Below, one piece after another: positions 6,327 through 12,994 of a DNA stretch of 13,949 bases (the first letter of the stretch is position 1; each line of letters starts with the position of its first letter). The notes under the pieces were generated by a model. That model was not told where the DNA came from and ran no database searches. It saw nothing but the letters and a program-made list of their open reading frames with translations. The position numbers were made by a program, and so were the translations under genes. This DNA comes from an uncultured Oscillibacter sp. (GTDB lineage: Bacteria > Bacillota > Clostridia > Oscillospirales > Oscillospiraceae), in the NCBI GenBank assembly GCA_904393855.1, contig CAJFNE010000030.1, positions 1 to 13,949 on the forward strand, written 5' to 3'.

Positions 6327-7035
6327 GAATCTCAGGAAAGCCTTCGGCGACCACCTGGTGCTGGACGACATCACGGAGAGCATCCAGGAGGGAGAGAAGG
6401 TGGTCATCATCGGACCCTCCGGCTCCGGCAAGTCCACCTTCCTCCGGTGCCTGAACCTGCTGGAGATCCCCAGCGGCGGCATCATTACTTTCAACGGCGT
6501 GACCATTACGGACCCCAGGGTGGACATCGACAAGATCCGCCAGCAGATGGGGATGGTGTTCCAGCACTTCAACCTGTTTCCCAACATGACCATCCGGCGG
6601 AACATCACCCTGGCTCCGGTGCGGACCAAGCTCATGAGCCAGGAGGAGGCGGACGACGCCGCCACCGCCCTGCTGAAGCGGGTGGGCCTGGAGGACAAGG
6701 CGGACGCCTATCCCGCCCAGCTCTCCGGCGGCCAGAAGCAGCGGATCGCCATTGTCCGGGCCCTGGCCATGCGGCCCAAGGTGATGCTCTTCGACGAGCC
6801 CACCTCCGCCCTGGACCCGGAGATGGTGGGCGAGGTGCTGGACGTCATGAAGGAACTGGCCCAGGAGGGCATGACCATGGTGGTGGTCACCCATGAGATG
6901 GGCTTTGCCCGGGAGGTGGGCAGCCGGGTCCTCTTCATGGACGGCGGCCACATCCTGGAGCAGAACACGCCCAAGGAGTTCTTCGACCACCCCCAGAACC
7001 CCCGGACCCAGTTGTTCCTCAGCAAGGTACTGTGA
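6313..7035 (+). CDS. Polar amino-acid ABC transporter, ATPase (GlnQ/HisP type)
   Basis: Cytoplasmic ATPase that drives uptake. It has 240 residues, the normal length. Walker A GPSGSGKST is at 34-42, the Q-loop Gln at 84 (MVFQHFNLFPNMT), signature LSGGQ at 137-141, Walker B VMLFDE at 157-162, D-loop SALD at 165-168 and the switch His at 194 (VVTHEM). All catalytic residues are present. It starts with GTG at 6313: AAAGGAGG (6295-6302) is 10 nt upstream and the N-terminus then matches the family (MIDVKNLRKAFG). It is the last gene of its operon, closed by the terminator at 7065-7098. Confidence 0.96.
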   Translation: MIDVKNLRKAFGDHLVLDDITESIQEGEKVVIIGPSGSGKSTFLRCLNLLEIPSGGIITFNGVTITDPRVDIDKIRQQMGMVFQHFNLFPNMTIRRNITLAPVRTKLMSQEEADDAATALLKRVGLEDKADAYPAQLSGGQKQRIAIVRALAMRPKVMLFDEPTSALDPEMVGEVLDVMKELAQEGMTMVVVTHEMGFAREVGSRVLFMDGGHILEQNTPKEFFDHPQNPRTQLFLSKVL

Positions 7036-7064
7036 GTTCTGAGGACAGACAGCGAAAAAAGAGA

Positions 7065-7098
7065 CCAGGCGCACACCACGGTGTGCGCCTGGCTTTTT
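7065..7098. terminator. Bidirectional terminator between ATPase and MATE genes
   Basis: A 12-bp perfect stem (7065-7076 with 7081-7092), loop CACG, then C and TTTTT on the plus strand. On the minus strand the A6 run at 7055-7060 lies 4 nt beyond the stem and gives a U-rich tail, so it may also serve the convergent MATE gene, which ends at 7148. Confidence 0.88.
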
Positions 7099-7147
7099 CT
7101 TGACCGAGAAAAATTCGCGGATGGGAGGGAATGGACGCGGTCAATTT

Positions 7148-8542
7148 TTAGGCTTGCGGCGAGGGGGATTCCAGCGCTGCCAGGCTCCTCTTGAATTGGA
7201 TGGAGAAGAGCACCGCCGTTGTGCAGACGGCCAGGACGTCGGCCACCGGCTCCGCCAGGAAAACAGCGAAGGCCTTGTCCGCGAAGAAGTGAGGCAGAAT
7301 ATAGATCAGGGGGATCAGGAGGATGATTTTCCGCAGCACCGCCAGGAACAGGGAGGTTTTCGCGTTGCCCAGGGCCACGAAGGTCTGCTGACAGGCTACC
7401 TGGATGCCAAAAATGCCGGTAGCGGCCAGATAGATGCGCAGAGCCCAGGAGGCATAGCTCACCAGGCTGCTGTCGTCGTTGAAGATCAGGACGAACACCT
7501 GGGGGAACAGCTGCACCAGCAGCCAGAGAGTTAGGGAGTAGACCATACATGCCTTCAGAAGGAGCTTGAACACGTCCCGGACCCGCTGGGTGTTGCGGGC
7601 ACCGAAGTTGTAGCTGAGGATGGGCTGTGCGCCCTGGGTCAGCCCCTGGAGGGGCATCATGGCGAACTGCATGATGCTGGAGAGCACCGTCATGGCGCCC
7701 ACGGCGATATCCCCCCCGTATTTCAGCAGGGAGGAGTTGAAGCACACGGTAATCAGGCTCTCTGTGCTCTGCATGATGAAGGGGGAGAGGCCCAGGGCCA
7801 GGCAGGGGAGAAAGACCCTGGGCTCCGGCCGGAGGTTCTCCCACCGGAGATGCCACTGCGTCCGGGGCCCCACCAGGAAGCGGAATACCCAGACAGCGGA
7901 CACCGCCTGAGACAGCACCGTGGCCAGCGCGGCACCCCGGACGCCCATGTCCAGGCCGAAGATAAAGATGGGGTCCAGGATCGTGTTCAGGATGGCGCCG
8001 ATGAGGACGGTTTTCATGCTGACGGTGGTGAAGCCCTGGGCGGTGATGTAGGCGTTCATACCCAGGGTTACCTGGACGAAGAGCGTGCCCAGGGCATAGA
8101 TCCGCATGTAGTCCAGCGCATAGCCAATGGTATTCTCGCTGGCGCCGAAGGCCAGCAGAATGGATTCCGCGCCCACGTAAAAAATCACGGTCAGCACCAG
8201 GGAGACCAGGATCAGCAGGGTGAAGGAGTTGCCCATGATGCGCTCGGCCTCCCGGGTGTCGCCCCGTCCCTCCTGAATGGAGGCCCGGGGCGCGCCGCCC
8301 ATAGCCAGCAGGGCGGCAAAGGCGGAGATGATCATGATGATGGGCAGGCATACCCCCACGCCGGTGAGAGCCAGCTTGCCCACCGTCTCCGCGGGCTGCA
8401 TGTGGCCGATGTAGACCCGGTCCACCAGGTTATAGAGCATGTTGACGATCTGGGAGGTGATGGTGGGCAGGGCCAGAGAGAACAGGAGCTTCCCGATGCT
8501 GCCGCTGCCAAGGTCCACCGCTTTCTGCTGGGAATCTTTCAT
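7148..8542 (-). CDS. MATE-family multidrug/Na+ antiporter (MepA-like)
   Basis: A polytopic membrane exporter that uses an ion gradient to expel cationic drugs or metabolites. 464 residues, about twelve hydrophobic segments, with a family-typical beginning (GSIGKLLFSLALPTITSQIVNMLYNLVDRVYIGH) and the repeat-half feature GLTQGAQPILSYNFGA. The start at 8542 is fixed by AAAGGAGG 7-8 nt upstream and by the ATGA overlap with the marR stop codon (8539-8542). A MarR-type repressor gene directly upstream is the layout known from mepR-mepA in Staphylococcus aureus, so drug-responsive control is likely. The substrate is not readable from sequence. Confidence 0.93.
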   Translation of the reverse strand: MKDSQQKAVDLGSGSIGKLLFSLALPTITSQIVNMLYNLVDRVYIGHMQPAETVGKLALTGVGVCLPIIMIISAFAALLAMGGAPRASIQEGRGDTREAERIMGNSFTLLILVSLVLTVIFYVGAESILLAFGASENTIGYALDYMRIYALGTLFVQVTLGMNAYITAQGFTTVSMKTVLIGAILNTILDPIFIFGLDMGVRGAALATVLSQAVSAVWVFRFLVGPRTQWHLRWENLRPEPRVFLPCLALGLSPFIMQSTESLITVCFNSSLLKYGGDIAVGAMTVLSSIMQFAMMPLQGLTQGAQPILSYNFGARNTQRVRDVFKLLLKACMVYSLTLWLLVQLFPQVFVLIFNDDSSLVSYASWALRIYLAATGIFGIQVACQQTFVALGNAKTSLFLAVLRKIILLIPLIYILPHFFADKAFAVFLAEPVADVLAVCTTAVLFSIQFKRSLAALESPSPQA

Positions 8543-8982
8543 GGGGTGTCCTCCTTTGGAATGCCATGGTCCAAAACTTTCTTCAAAAGCGCGCGGAACT
8601 GGACCTGTTCCGCCGGGGCCAGAGCGGCCAGCAGCTGCTGAGAGCAGCGGCCCTGCATGGCCCGGCACTCCCGCGTCAGGGGCTCGCCTGCCTCCGTAAT
8701 GGAGAGATGGACAACCCGCCGGTCCCGCTGGTCCGGTGTGCGCTGCAGCAGGCCCTCCGCCGTCAGGAGATCCACCGCCTGGGACACCTGGGACTTGGAC
8801 AGGCCCCGCAGGGCGGTGATGTCCCGGGCGGTGTCATAACCGGGGTTGTTTGCCAGGAACAGCAGTACGTGCACCTCCCGCATGGTGAGATGCGTCCGCT
8901 CCAGGATGGGGAGAAACTGGCGGTCGTAGAATTTTTGGAACTGCTGGGCAAATTGCAGCAGACGTGTGTAAGAGTTGGACAT
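8539..8982 (-). CDS. MarR-family transcriptional regulator
   Basis: A 147-residue winged-helix DNA-binding protein, normal MarR size. A dimerising N-terminal helix (QFAQQFQKFYDRQFLPILER) precedes LTMREVHVLLFLANNP, the helix-turn-helix region with GLSKSQVSQAVDLLTAEGLL near 75-95, and the wing DQRDRRVVHLSITEAG. I chose the ATG at 8982, not an upstream ATG at 9042: GGAGG lies about 5 nt before the first, and the upstream choice would start inside the promoter/operator area. It overlaps the MATE gene by 4 bp, so they are coupled. It probably represses its own operon through the palindrome at 9013-9026. Confidence 0.93.
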   Translation of the reverse strand: MSNSYTRLLQFAQQFQKFYDRQFLPILERTHLTMREVHVLLFLANNPGYDTARDITALRGLSKSQVSQAVDLLTAEGLLQRTPDQRDRRVVHLSITEAGEPLTRECRAMQGRCSQQLLAALAPAEQVQFRALLKKVLDHGIPKEDTP

Positions 8983-9012
8983 CGCACCCTCCAAATAGTT
9001 TTTTGAAAAACA

Positions 9013-9026
9013 GTTCTGAACAGAAC
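9013..9026. promoter_or_regulatory. Palindromic operator candidate for the MarR regulator
   Basis: GTTCTG-AA-CAGAAC, a perfect 6-bp inverted repeat with a 2-bp centre. It sits just downstream of the -10 box of the marR promoter, around its predicted start point, where a bound repressor would block transcription. Assignment to this MarR is inferred from position. Confidence 0.55.
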
Positions 9027-9032
9027 GGCTTA

Positions 9033-9061
9033 ACGATAGCACAACCCCGCCGGTCTGTCAA
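9033..9061 (-). promoter_or_regulatory. Promoter of the marR-MATE operon
   Basis: Read on the minus strand: TTGACA (9061-9056), a 17-bp spacer and TATCGT (9038-9033) preceded by TGC, giving an extended -10. The predicted start falls within the palindrome at 9013-9026. Confidence 0.7.
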
Positions 9062-9115
9062 GCCGGAGAGAGGGGAGAAGCAAAAAATTGCCGCGGCAGG
9101 TATATTTATTGGAGA

Positions 9116-9144
9116 TTGACAAAGGCTGACAAATACGCTATGAT
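9116..9144 (+). promoter_or_regulatory. Promoter of degV
   Basis: TTGACA at 9116-9121, a 17-bp spacer and TATGAT at 9139-9144. It is a strong sigma-A-type promoter diverging from the marR promoter, with 54 bp between the two -35 boxes. The leader is about 37 nt and AT-rich. Confidence 0.75.
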
Positions 9145-9187
9145 AAGAAAAATATGATATGTAAAACTATATGATAAGGAGAAACGT

Positions 9188-10033
9188 ATGGTCTGGAACA
9201 TTGTTAGCGATAGCAGCTGCGACTTGCAGAGCAGGGACTTTTCCAGTGACCGCGTTCGGTTTGAGCTGGTGCCTTTGCGGATTCAGGTGGGGGAACGGGA
9301 GTTTGTGGACAACGACGACCTGGTGGTGCCGGACCTGCTGGCTGCCATGGCCGAGGAGAAGAGTGCCTCCTCCACGGCCTGCCCCTCTCCGGAGGCCTTT
9401 GCCCGGGCCTTTGCCGCCGGGGATCGTACGGTGTGCTTCACCATCTCCGCCAATCTCTCCGGCACCTATAACGCGGCGGTGTTAGGCCGGGAGATGGTCC
9501 TGGAGGAGCACCCGGAGAAGGAGGTCTGCATCATTGACTCCAAGTCCACCGCCGGCGCCATGGTGCTGCTGATCCGGAGGGCCCGGGAGCTGATGGAGGC
9601 GGACACCACCGGGGACTTCGCGGGGATCTGCGCTCAGCTGCGGGAGTACCAGGCGGCGCTGCGGACCTGCTTCACCCTGGAGAACTTCGACAACCTGATC
9701 AAAAACGGGCGGATGCGGCCCCTGGTGGGGACGTTGCTGCACTCCCTGGGCATCCATGTGATCGCGGACGCCACGCCCCAGGGGACCATCCACGTGGCGG
9801 ATAAGGCCCGGGGAGAGGCCAAAACCTACAAGGCCATCACCAACCTGATGGGGGCCAGCAAGGACTGTGCCGGCGCGGAGGTGGTGATCTCCCACTGTGA
9901 GAACATGGTGGGCGCTGGAAAGCTCAAGGAGCAGATTCTCATGGACCTGCCGGTAAAGAGCGTGGAAATCATCCCCTGCCGGGGCCTCACCAGCTTCTAT
10001 GCCATGGAGAAGGGCCTGATTATTGGATATTGA
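9188..10033 (+). CDS. DegV family fatty-acid-binding protein
   Basis: A 281-residue protein of the DegV (FakB-like) family. These bind a fatty acid, and several act with a fatty acid kinase (FakA) to make acyl-phosphate for lipid synthesis. Visible family features: SDSSCDL at 7-13, SSTACPSPEAF at 61-71, the ligand-site ISANLSGTYN at 86-95, DSKSTAG, and the FDNLIKNGRM motif. The ATG at 9188 has AAGGAG 6 nt upstream and its own promoter. It is the only gene of its transcript, since a strong terminator follows within 12 bp. No fakA is in the window, which is common because FakB paralogues are scattered. A link to the neighbouring MATE operon is not indicated. Confidence 0.93.
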   Translation: MVWNIVSDSSCDLQSRDFSSDRVRFELVPLRIQVGEREFVDNDDLVVPDLLAAMAEEKSASSTACPSPEAFARAFAAGDRTVCFTISANLSGTYNAAVLGREMVLEEHPEKEVCIIDSKSTAGAMVLLIRRARELMEADTTGDFAGICAQLREYQAALRTCFTLENFDNLIKNGRMRPLVGTLLHSLGIHVIADATPQGTIHVADKARGEAKTYKAITNLMGASKDCAGAEVVISHCENMVGAGKLKEQILMDLPVKSVEIIPCRGLTSFYAMEKGLIIGY

Positions 10034-10044
10034 TGCGGATCAAG

Positions 10045-10086
10045 AAAGCCCTCCCTGGCGGGAATTCCCGCCAGGGAGGGCTTTTT
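10045..10086. terminator. Bidirectional terminator between degV and the FAH gene
   Basis: An 18-bp perfect stem (10045-10062 with 10067-10084) around AATT, with T5 at 10082-10086 on the plus strand and a short U-rich tail on the minus strand. It lies between two convergent genes that end at 10033 and 10089 and can serve both. Confidence 0.92.
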
Positions 10087-10088
10087 CG

Positions 10089-10946
10089 TCATCGGACTGA
10101 ATTCCGCAGGGTGCCGATGTTCTCGATCGCACACTCTATCACGTCGCCGGATTTGAGGAACCTGGGCGGGTCAAAGCCCATGCCCACGCCAGCTGGAGTC
10201 CCAGTGGCGATGATGGTGCCGGGCAGCAGCGTGATGCCGGAGGACAGCTCCGCGATGATGTCGGCGATGCTGGTGATCAGCAGGCGGGTATTGGAGCTCT
10301 GGCGCAGCTCCCCGTTGACCTTGGCGGAGATCGCGAGAGCCGGCGGGAAGGCAACCTCGTCGGCGGTGGTGATGCAGGGTCCCATGGGGGTGAAGCCGTC
10401 CAGACCCTTGCCGAAGTACCACTGCTTGTGGGTGGTTTGGAGCCGCCGGGCGGATACGTCGTTGACGATGGTATAGCCGAAAATATACTCGGATACCCGC
10501 TCCGCCGGGACCTTGCTGGCGGCCTTGCCGATGATAACAGCCAGCTCCACCTCATAGTCCAGCTGCTCCACCAGGCCGGGGTGGCTCTCGATCCAGCCGC
10601 CGGGGGGCACCGCCTCCGCCACGCGCTTGGAGAAGTAGACGGGAATGGCGGAGTCCTTTCGGAAAGAGTCGCCGTCATAGCGGGCAGACTCCGCCGCGTG
10701 GTCCAGGTAGTTCATGCCCAGGCAGATGATGTCCTGCCGGGGAGAAGGGATCGGGGCGAGCAGCGTGACCTGCTCCAGGGGGATGGGTTCGCCGGAGACC
10801 TGCCGTGCCGCGGCGCGGACCTGCTCCCAGGGGGCCTCGATCAGGGCCTGCATGCTGGGATAGGGTAAGGGGTAGACGGCGGTATCGCCGGCGGTCAGCA
10901 CACCGGGATGAGTGCTGCCTTGATGGGAATACGTAATCAGTTTCAT
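10089..10946 (-). CDS. Fumarylacetoacetate hydrolase (FAH) family protein
   Basis: A metal-dependent enzyme of the FAH superfamily, which cleaves, isomerises or decarboxylates beta-keto acids (acylpyruvases, oxaloacetate tautomerases, 5-carboxymethyl-2-hydroxymuconate isomerases, ureidoglycolate lyases). In the 285 residues the catalytic core is intact: CLGMNYLDHAAE at 75-86, metal ligands E132 and E134 (LDYEVEL) and D163 (VNDVSARR), K180 in GKGLDGFTPMGP, and TGTPAGVG at 248-255. The start at 10946 has GAGGTG a few nt upstream. No promoter was found in the 250 bp before it, so it may be transcribed from the ABC operon upstream on the same strand. The exact reaction is not predictable; oxaloacetate or acylpyruvate chemistry is most common for stand-alone members. 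Confidence 0.9.
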   Translation of the reverse strand: MKLITYSHQGSTHPGVLTAGDTAVYPLPYPSMQALIEAPWEQVRAAARQVSGEPIPLEQVTLLAPIPSPRQDIICLGMNYLDHAAESARYDGDSFRKDSAIPVYFSKRVAEAVPPGGWIESHPGLVEQLDYEVELAVIIGKAASKVPAERVSEYIFGYTIVNDVSARRLQTTHKQWYFGKGLDGFTPMGPCITTADEVAFPPALAISAKVNGELRQSSNTRLLITSIADIIAELSSGITLLPGTIIATGTPAGVGMGFDPPRFLKSGDVIECAIENIGTLRNSVR

Positions 10947-10967
10947 GATGCACCTCTTTACAATGTA

Positions 10968-10995
10968 CAGGTGGGCAGGAGTACCTGCCCACCTG
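10968..10995 (-). other. Perfect hairpin upstream of the FAH gene
   Basis: A 12-bp perfect stem (10968-10979 with 10984-10995), loop AGTA on the plus strand. On the minus strand it lies 12 nt after the duplicated ATPase stop and 21 nt before the FAH start, followed by TACATTGT and not a U-run. It could be a weak or Rho-assisted terminator, or a leader structure that stabilises the FAH message. Confidence 0.55.
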
Positions 10996-11004
10996 CGATC
11001 CGTT

Positions 11005-11050
11005 CTTTACGAGAGCAGCAGCTTGTCGTCGGCTTCGTCAGAGCCGCTGA
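11005..11050 (-). repeat. Duplicated 3' end of the ATPase gene (outer copy)
   Basis: An exact 46-bp copy of 11197-11242, i.e. the last 14 codons and stop of the ATPase gene (SGSDEADDKLLLS and TAA). The copies are 192 bp apart, in the same strand and the same frame. The flanking bases differ on both sides of each copy, so the repeat has sharp borders. Not part of the ATPase gene, which stops at 11199. Confidence 0.95.
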
Positions 11051-11196
11051 TTCCCAGCCAGACGATGTCCGGCCGGGAGCCCTTTGGACTGCAAGAGCGG
11101 GGGCAAAAGTGAATTTTGCCCCCGCCAAGGTTTTGCCTGAGGCAAAACGCTTGCACGCGCCGTGCGCGCCCCGCGCTGCGGGACCCCGGTCAGCGG
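11051..11196. repeat. 146-bp hairpin-rich element between the two 46-bp copies
   Basis: The segment contains three clear stem-loops: 11097-11108 with 11114-11125 (12 bp perfect, 5-nt loop), 11130-11137 with 11141-11148 (8 bp perfect, TGA loop) and 11170-11174 with 11178-11182 (5 bp). It has no gene start, ribosome site or promoter. It resembles small palindromic intergenic repeats that occur in many copies in gut Firmicutes, but this was not checked. On the minus strand an open frame runs from a TGA near 11191 into the outer 46-bp copy. Confidence 0.6.
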
Positions 11197-11244
11197 CTTT
11201 ACGAGAGCAGCAGCTTGTCGTCGGCTTCGTCAGAGCCGCTGACC
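11188..11244 (-). other. Inverted repeat spanning the ATPase stop codon
   Basis: An 11-bp perfect inverted repeat (11188-11198 with 11234-11244) encloses the last codons and stop of the ATPase gene, with a 35-nt loop. The outer arm is non-coding, yet it is the exact reverse complement of coding sequence, which suggests it was copied from the gene. Confidence 0.75.
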
Positions 11245-11993
11245 TTGCTGAACAGCTCCAGCAGCTGGGGGACGGTCAGCTTCTTCTTCTCCTCGCCGGA
11301 CACGTCAATGACGATGCGCCCCTCGTACATCATGATGAGCCGGTTGCCGTGGGCAATGGCGTCCTTCATGTTGTGGGTGATCATCAGCGTGGTCAGATGG
11401 TCCTTTGCCACCAGCCGATCCGTGGCGTCCAGCACCTTGGCGGCGGTTTTGGGGTCCAGGGCGGCGGTGTGTTCGTCCAGCAGCAGGAGCTGGGGCTTGA
11501 TCAGGGTGGCCATCAGCAGCGTCAGTGCCTGCCGCTGACCGCCGGAGAGCAGGCCCACCTTGCTGGTCAACCGTTCCTCCAGCCCCAGGTCCAGGATCTT
11601 CAAGCGCTGGATATAGTCCTCCCGCTCCGTCTTGGTGATACCCCAGCGCAGGCCCCGGCTTTTGCCCCGGCGGGCGGCCAGGGCCAGGTTTTCCTCGATC
11701 TGCATGGTGGGGGCGGAGCCCAGCATCGGGTCCTGGAATACCCGGCCGATATACTTGGCCCGCTTGTGCTCCGGCAGGCGGGTGACATCCACGCCGCCCA
11801 GGGAAATGGTGCCGGCGTCCACCGGATAGGTGCCGGCCACGGTGTTCAGCAGGGTGGATTTGCCGGCGCCGTTGCCGCCGATCACCGTGCAGAAATCGCC
11901 GTCGTTCAGCGTCAGGCTGACCCCGCGCAGGGCCTGCTTCTCATTGACGGTGCCGGCGTTAAAGGTTTTCCAAACTCCCTTTACCTCAAGCAT
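11199..11993 (-). CDS. ABC transporter ATPase, TrpZ type (PF04392-linked importer)
   Basis: ATP-hydrolysing subunit for the permease and binding protein encoded upstream. It has 264 residues. Walker A GGNGAGKST is at 39-47, Q-loop Gln87 (VFQDPMLGSAPTM), signature LSGGQ at 149-153, Walker B LLLLDE at 169-174 with DEHTAALD in place of DEPTSALD, and the switch His207 (MITHNM). The DEHTAALD form and the QALTLLMATL stretch are, as I recall, typical of the importer group that includes TrpZ of Streptococcus pneumoniae. The start at 11993 overlaps the permease stop by 8 bp and has GGAGG about 8 nt upstream. The last 14 codons and stop are part of a 46-bp repeat found again downstream. The C-terminal tail SGSDEADDKLLLS lies beyond the conserved domain. 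Confidence 0.92.
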   Translation of the reverse strand: MLEVKGVWKTFNAGTVNEKQALRGVSLTLNDGDFCTVIGGNGAGKSTLLNTVAGTYPVDAGTISLGGVDVTRLPEHKRAKYIGRVFQDPMLGSAPTMQIEENLALAARRGKSRGLRWGITKTEREDYIQRLKILDLGLEERLTSKVGLLSGGQRQALTLLMATLIKPQLLLLDEHTAALDPKTAAKVLDATDRLVAKDHLTTLMITHNMKDAIAHGNRLIMMYEGRIVIDVSGEEKKKLTVPQLLELFSKVSGSDEADDKLLLS

Positions 11994-12939
11994 CCTGATT
12001 CCCTCCTGTCTTGACCTGAGTATCCGCGGAGGCAGGCGCTTTGACCTTGGCGCGGAAATACTTGCTCTTCCAGTAAGGCAGCGCCAGGAATACCGCCACG
12101 ATCAGCGCGGTGATCAGCTTCATGTCGTCGGTGTTCAGGCCCAGCCAGATGACCACCTGGTAGACAAAGTAATAGAGGATGGCGCCGATCACCACGGCCA
12201 GCAGCTTCAGGGCGAAGTTGTGGAAGAAGCGGTCCAGAACTACCTCGCCGATGATGACGGCGGCCAGGCCGATCACAATGGCGCCCCGGCCCATGTTTAC
12301 GTCCGCAAAGCCCTGATACTGGGCCAGCAGGGCGGAGGAGAGGGCCACCAGGCCGTTGGAGAGCATCAGGCCCAGCACCTTGGTGAAGTTCGTGTTGATG
12401 CCCTGGGCCCGGGACATGTTGGGGTTGGAGCCGGTGGCCCGCAGGGAGGCGCCCAGCTCCGTGCCGAAAAACCAGTACAGCAGGATGATGATGACCAGGA
12501 CGAACACGCCCACCACCAGGATGGGGTTTTCCAGACTGAGGGTCCGGACATCCTGCTGCGTCACCAGCAGATCATACTGCCGGGAGCTTACCGGCCGGTT
12601 GGCCTGGCCCATGATCCGCAGGTTCACGGAGTAGAGGGCCAGCTGCGTCAGGATGCCGGCCAGGATCGCCGGAATCCCGCAAGCGGTGTGAAAGAGGCCG
12701 GTGACCAGACCCGCCAGCATGCCCGCCGCGAAAGCGCCCAGCAGGGCCAGCGGCATGGAGACGCCTGCCATGGTCAGCATGATGAAGGTGGCACCGCCGG
12801 TGGCCATGGTGCCGTCGACGGTCAGGTCGGCCACATCCAGAATCCGAAACGTGATATAGACGCCGATTGCCATGATGCCCCAGATGAGTCCCTGTGCGAC
12901 AACGCCGGGCAGTGCGTTGACCAGGTGCATGATATTCAA
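11986..12939 (-). CDS. ABC transporter permease, TrpY type (BPD_transp_2 family)
   Basis: Membrane subunit of the second importer, 317 residues, with eight or more hydrophobic segments and the branched-chain/sugar-type fold (LivH/RbsC relatives). FRILDVADLTVDGTMATGG and GMGRGAIVIGLAAVIIGE-like (here NMGRGAIVIGLAAVIIGE) are characteristic. Translation most probably starts at a TTG at 12939: a GGGAGGG site lies 7-8 nt before it, while the first ATG (12930) would be 16-17 nt away. The C-terminus is hydrophilic (KVKAPASADTQVKTGGNQDA) and its last codons overlap the ATPase start. It follows the binding-protein gene after a 118-bp gap that holds a terminator hairpin. Confidence 0.92.
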   Translation of the reverse strand: MNIMHLVNALPGVVAQGLIWGIMAIGVYITFRILDVADLTVDGTMATGGATFIMLTMAGVSMPLALLGAFAAGMLAGLVTGLFHTACGIPAILAGILTQLALYSVNLRIMGQANRPVSSRQYDLLVTQQDVRTLSLENPILVVGVFVLVIIILLYWFFGTELGASLRATGSNPNMSRAQGINTNFTKVLGLMLSNGLVALSSALLAQYQGFADVNMGRGAIVIGLAAVIIGEVVLDRFFHNFALKLLAVVIGAILYYFVYQVVIWLGLNTDDMKLITALIVAVFLALPYWKSKYFRAKVKAPASADTQVKTGGNQDA

Positions 12940-12955
12940 GTGAATTCCCTCCCAA

Positions 12956-12973
12956 TCCCCGAAATAACGGGGA
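12956..12973 (-). other. Small hairpin before the permease ribosome site
   Basis: A 6-bp stem (12956-12961 with 12968-12973) and 6-nt AT loop, located just upstream of the GGGAGGG ribosome site that serves the TTG start. It could keep the site accessible or mask it; no further evidence. Confidence 0.4.
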
Positions 12974-12994
12974 GCATATAGACTTCAACAGTAT

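Noticed and set aside
4571..6698. Antisense frames opposite the binding-protein, permease and ATPase genes (331 and 397 codons)
   Set aside because: Gly/His/Val-rich or mixed translations without motifs, directly opposite complete ABC genes.
11169..11175. Non-standard Walker B of the TrpZ-type ATPase (DEHTAALD) as a defect
   Set aside because: The catalytic Asp-Glu is intact, and the His for Pro change appears to be usual for this ATPase subgroup (from memory).
10968..11182. CRISPR array at the hairpin-rich region
   Set aside because: Only two copies of one 46-bp repeat, which is coding sequence, with a 146-bp separation and different internal hairpins. No regular spacers and no cas genes.
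10908..12981. Plus-strand frames of 368 and 383 codons opposite the second ABC operon
   Set aside because: His/Gln/Gly-rich translations mirroring the minus-strand genes. The first also runs through the hairpin repeat, which no real gene would do without a break in composition.
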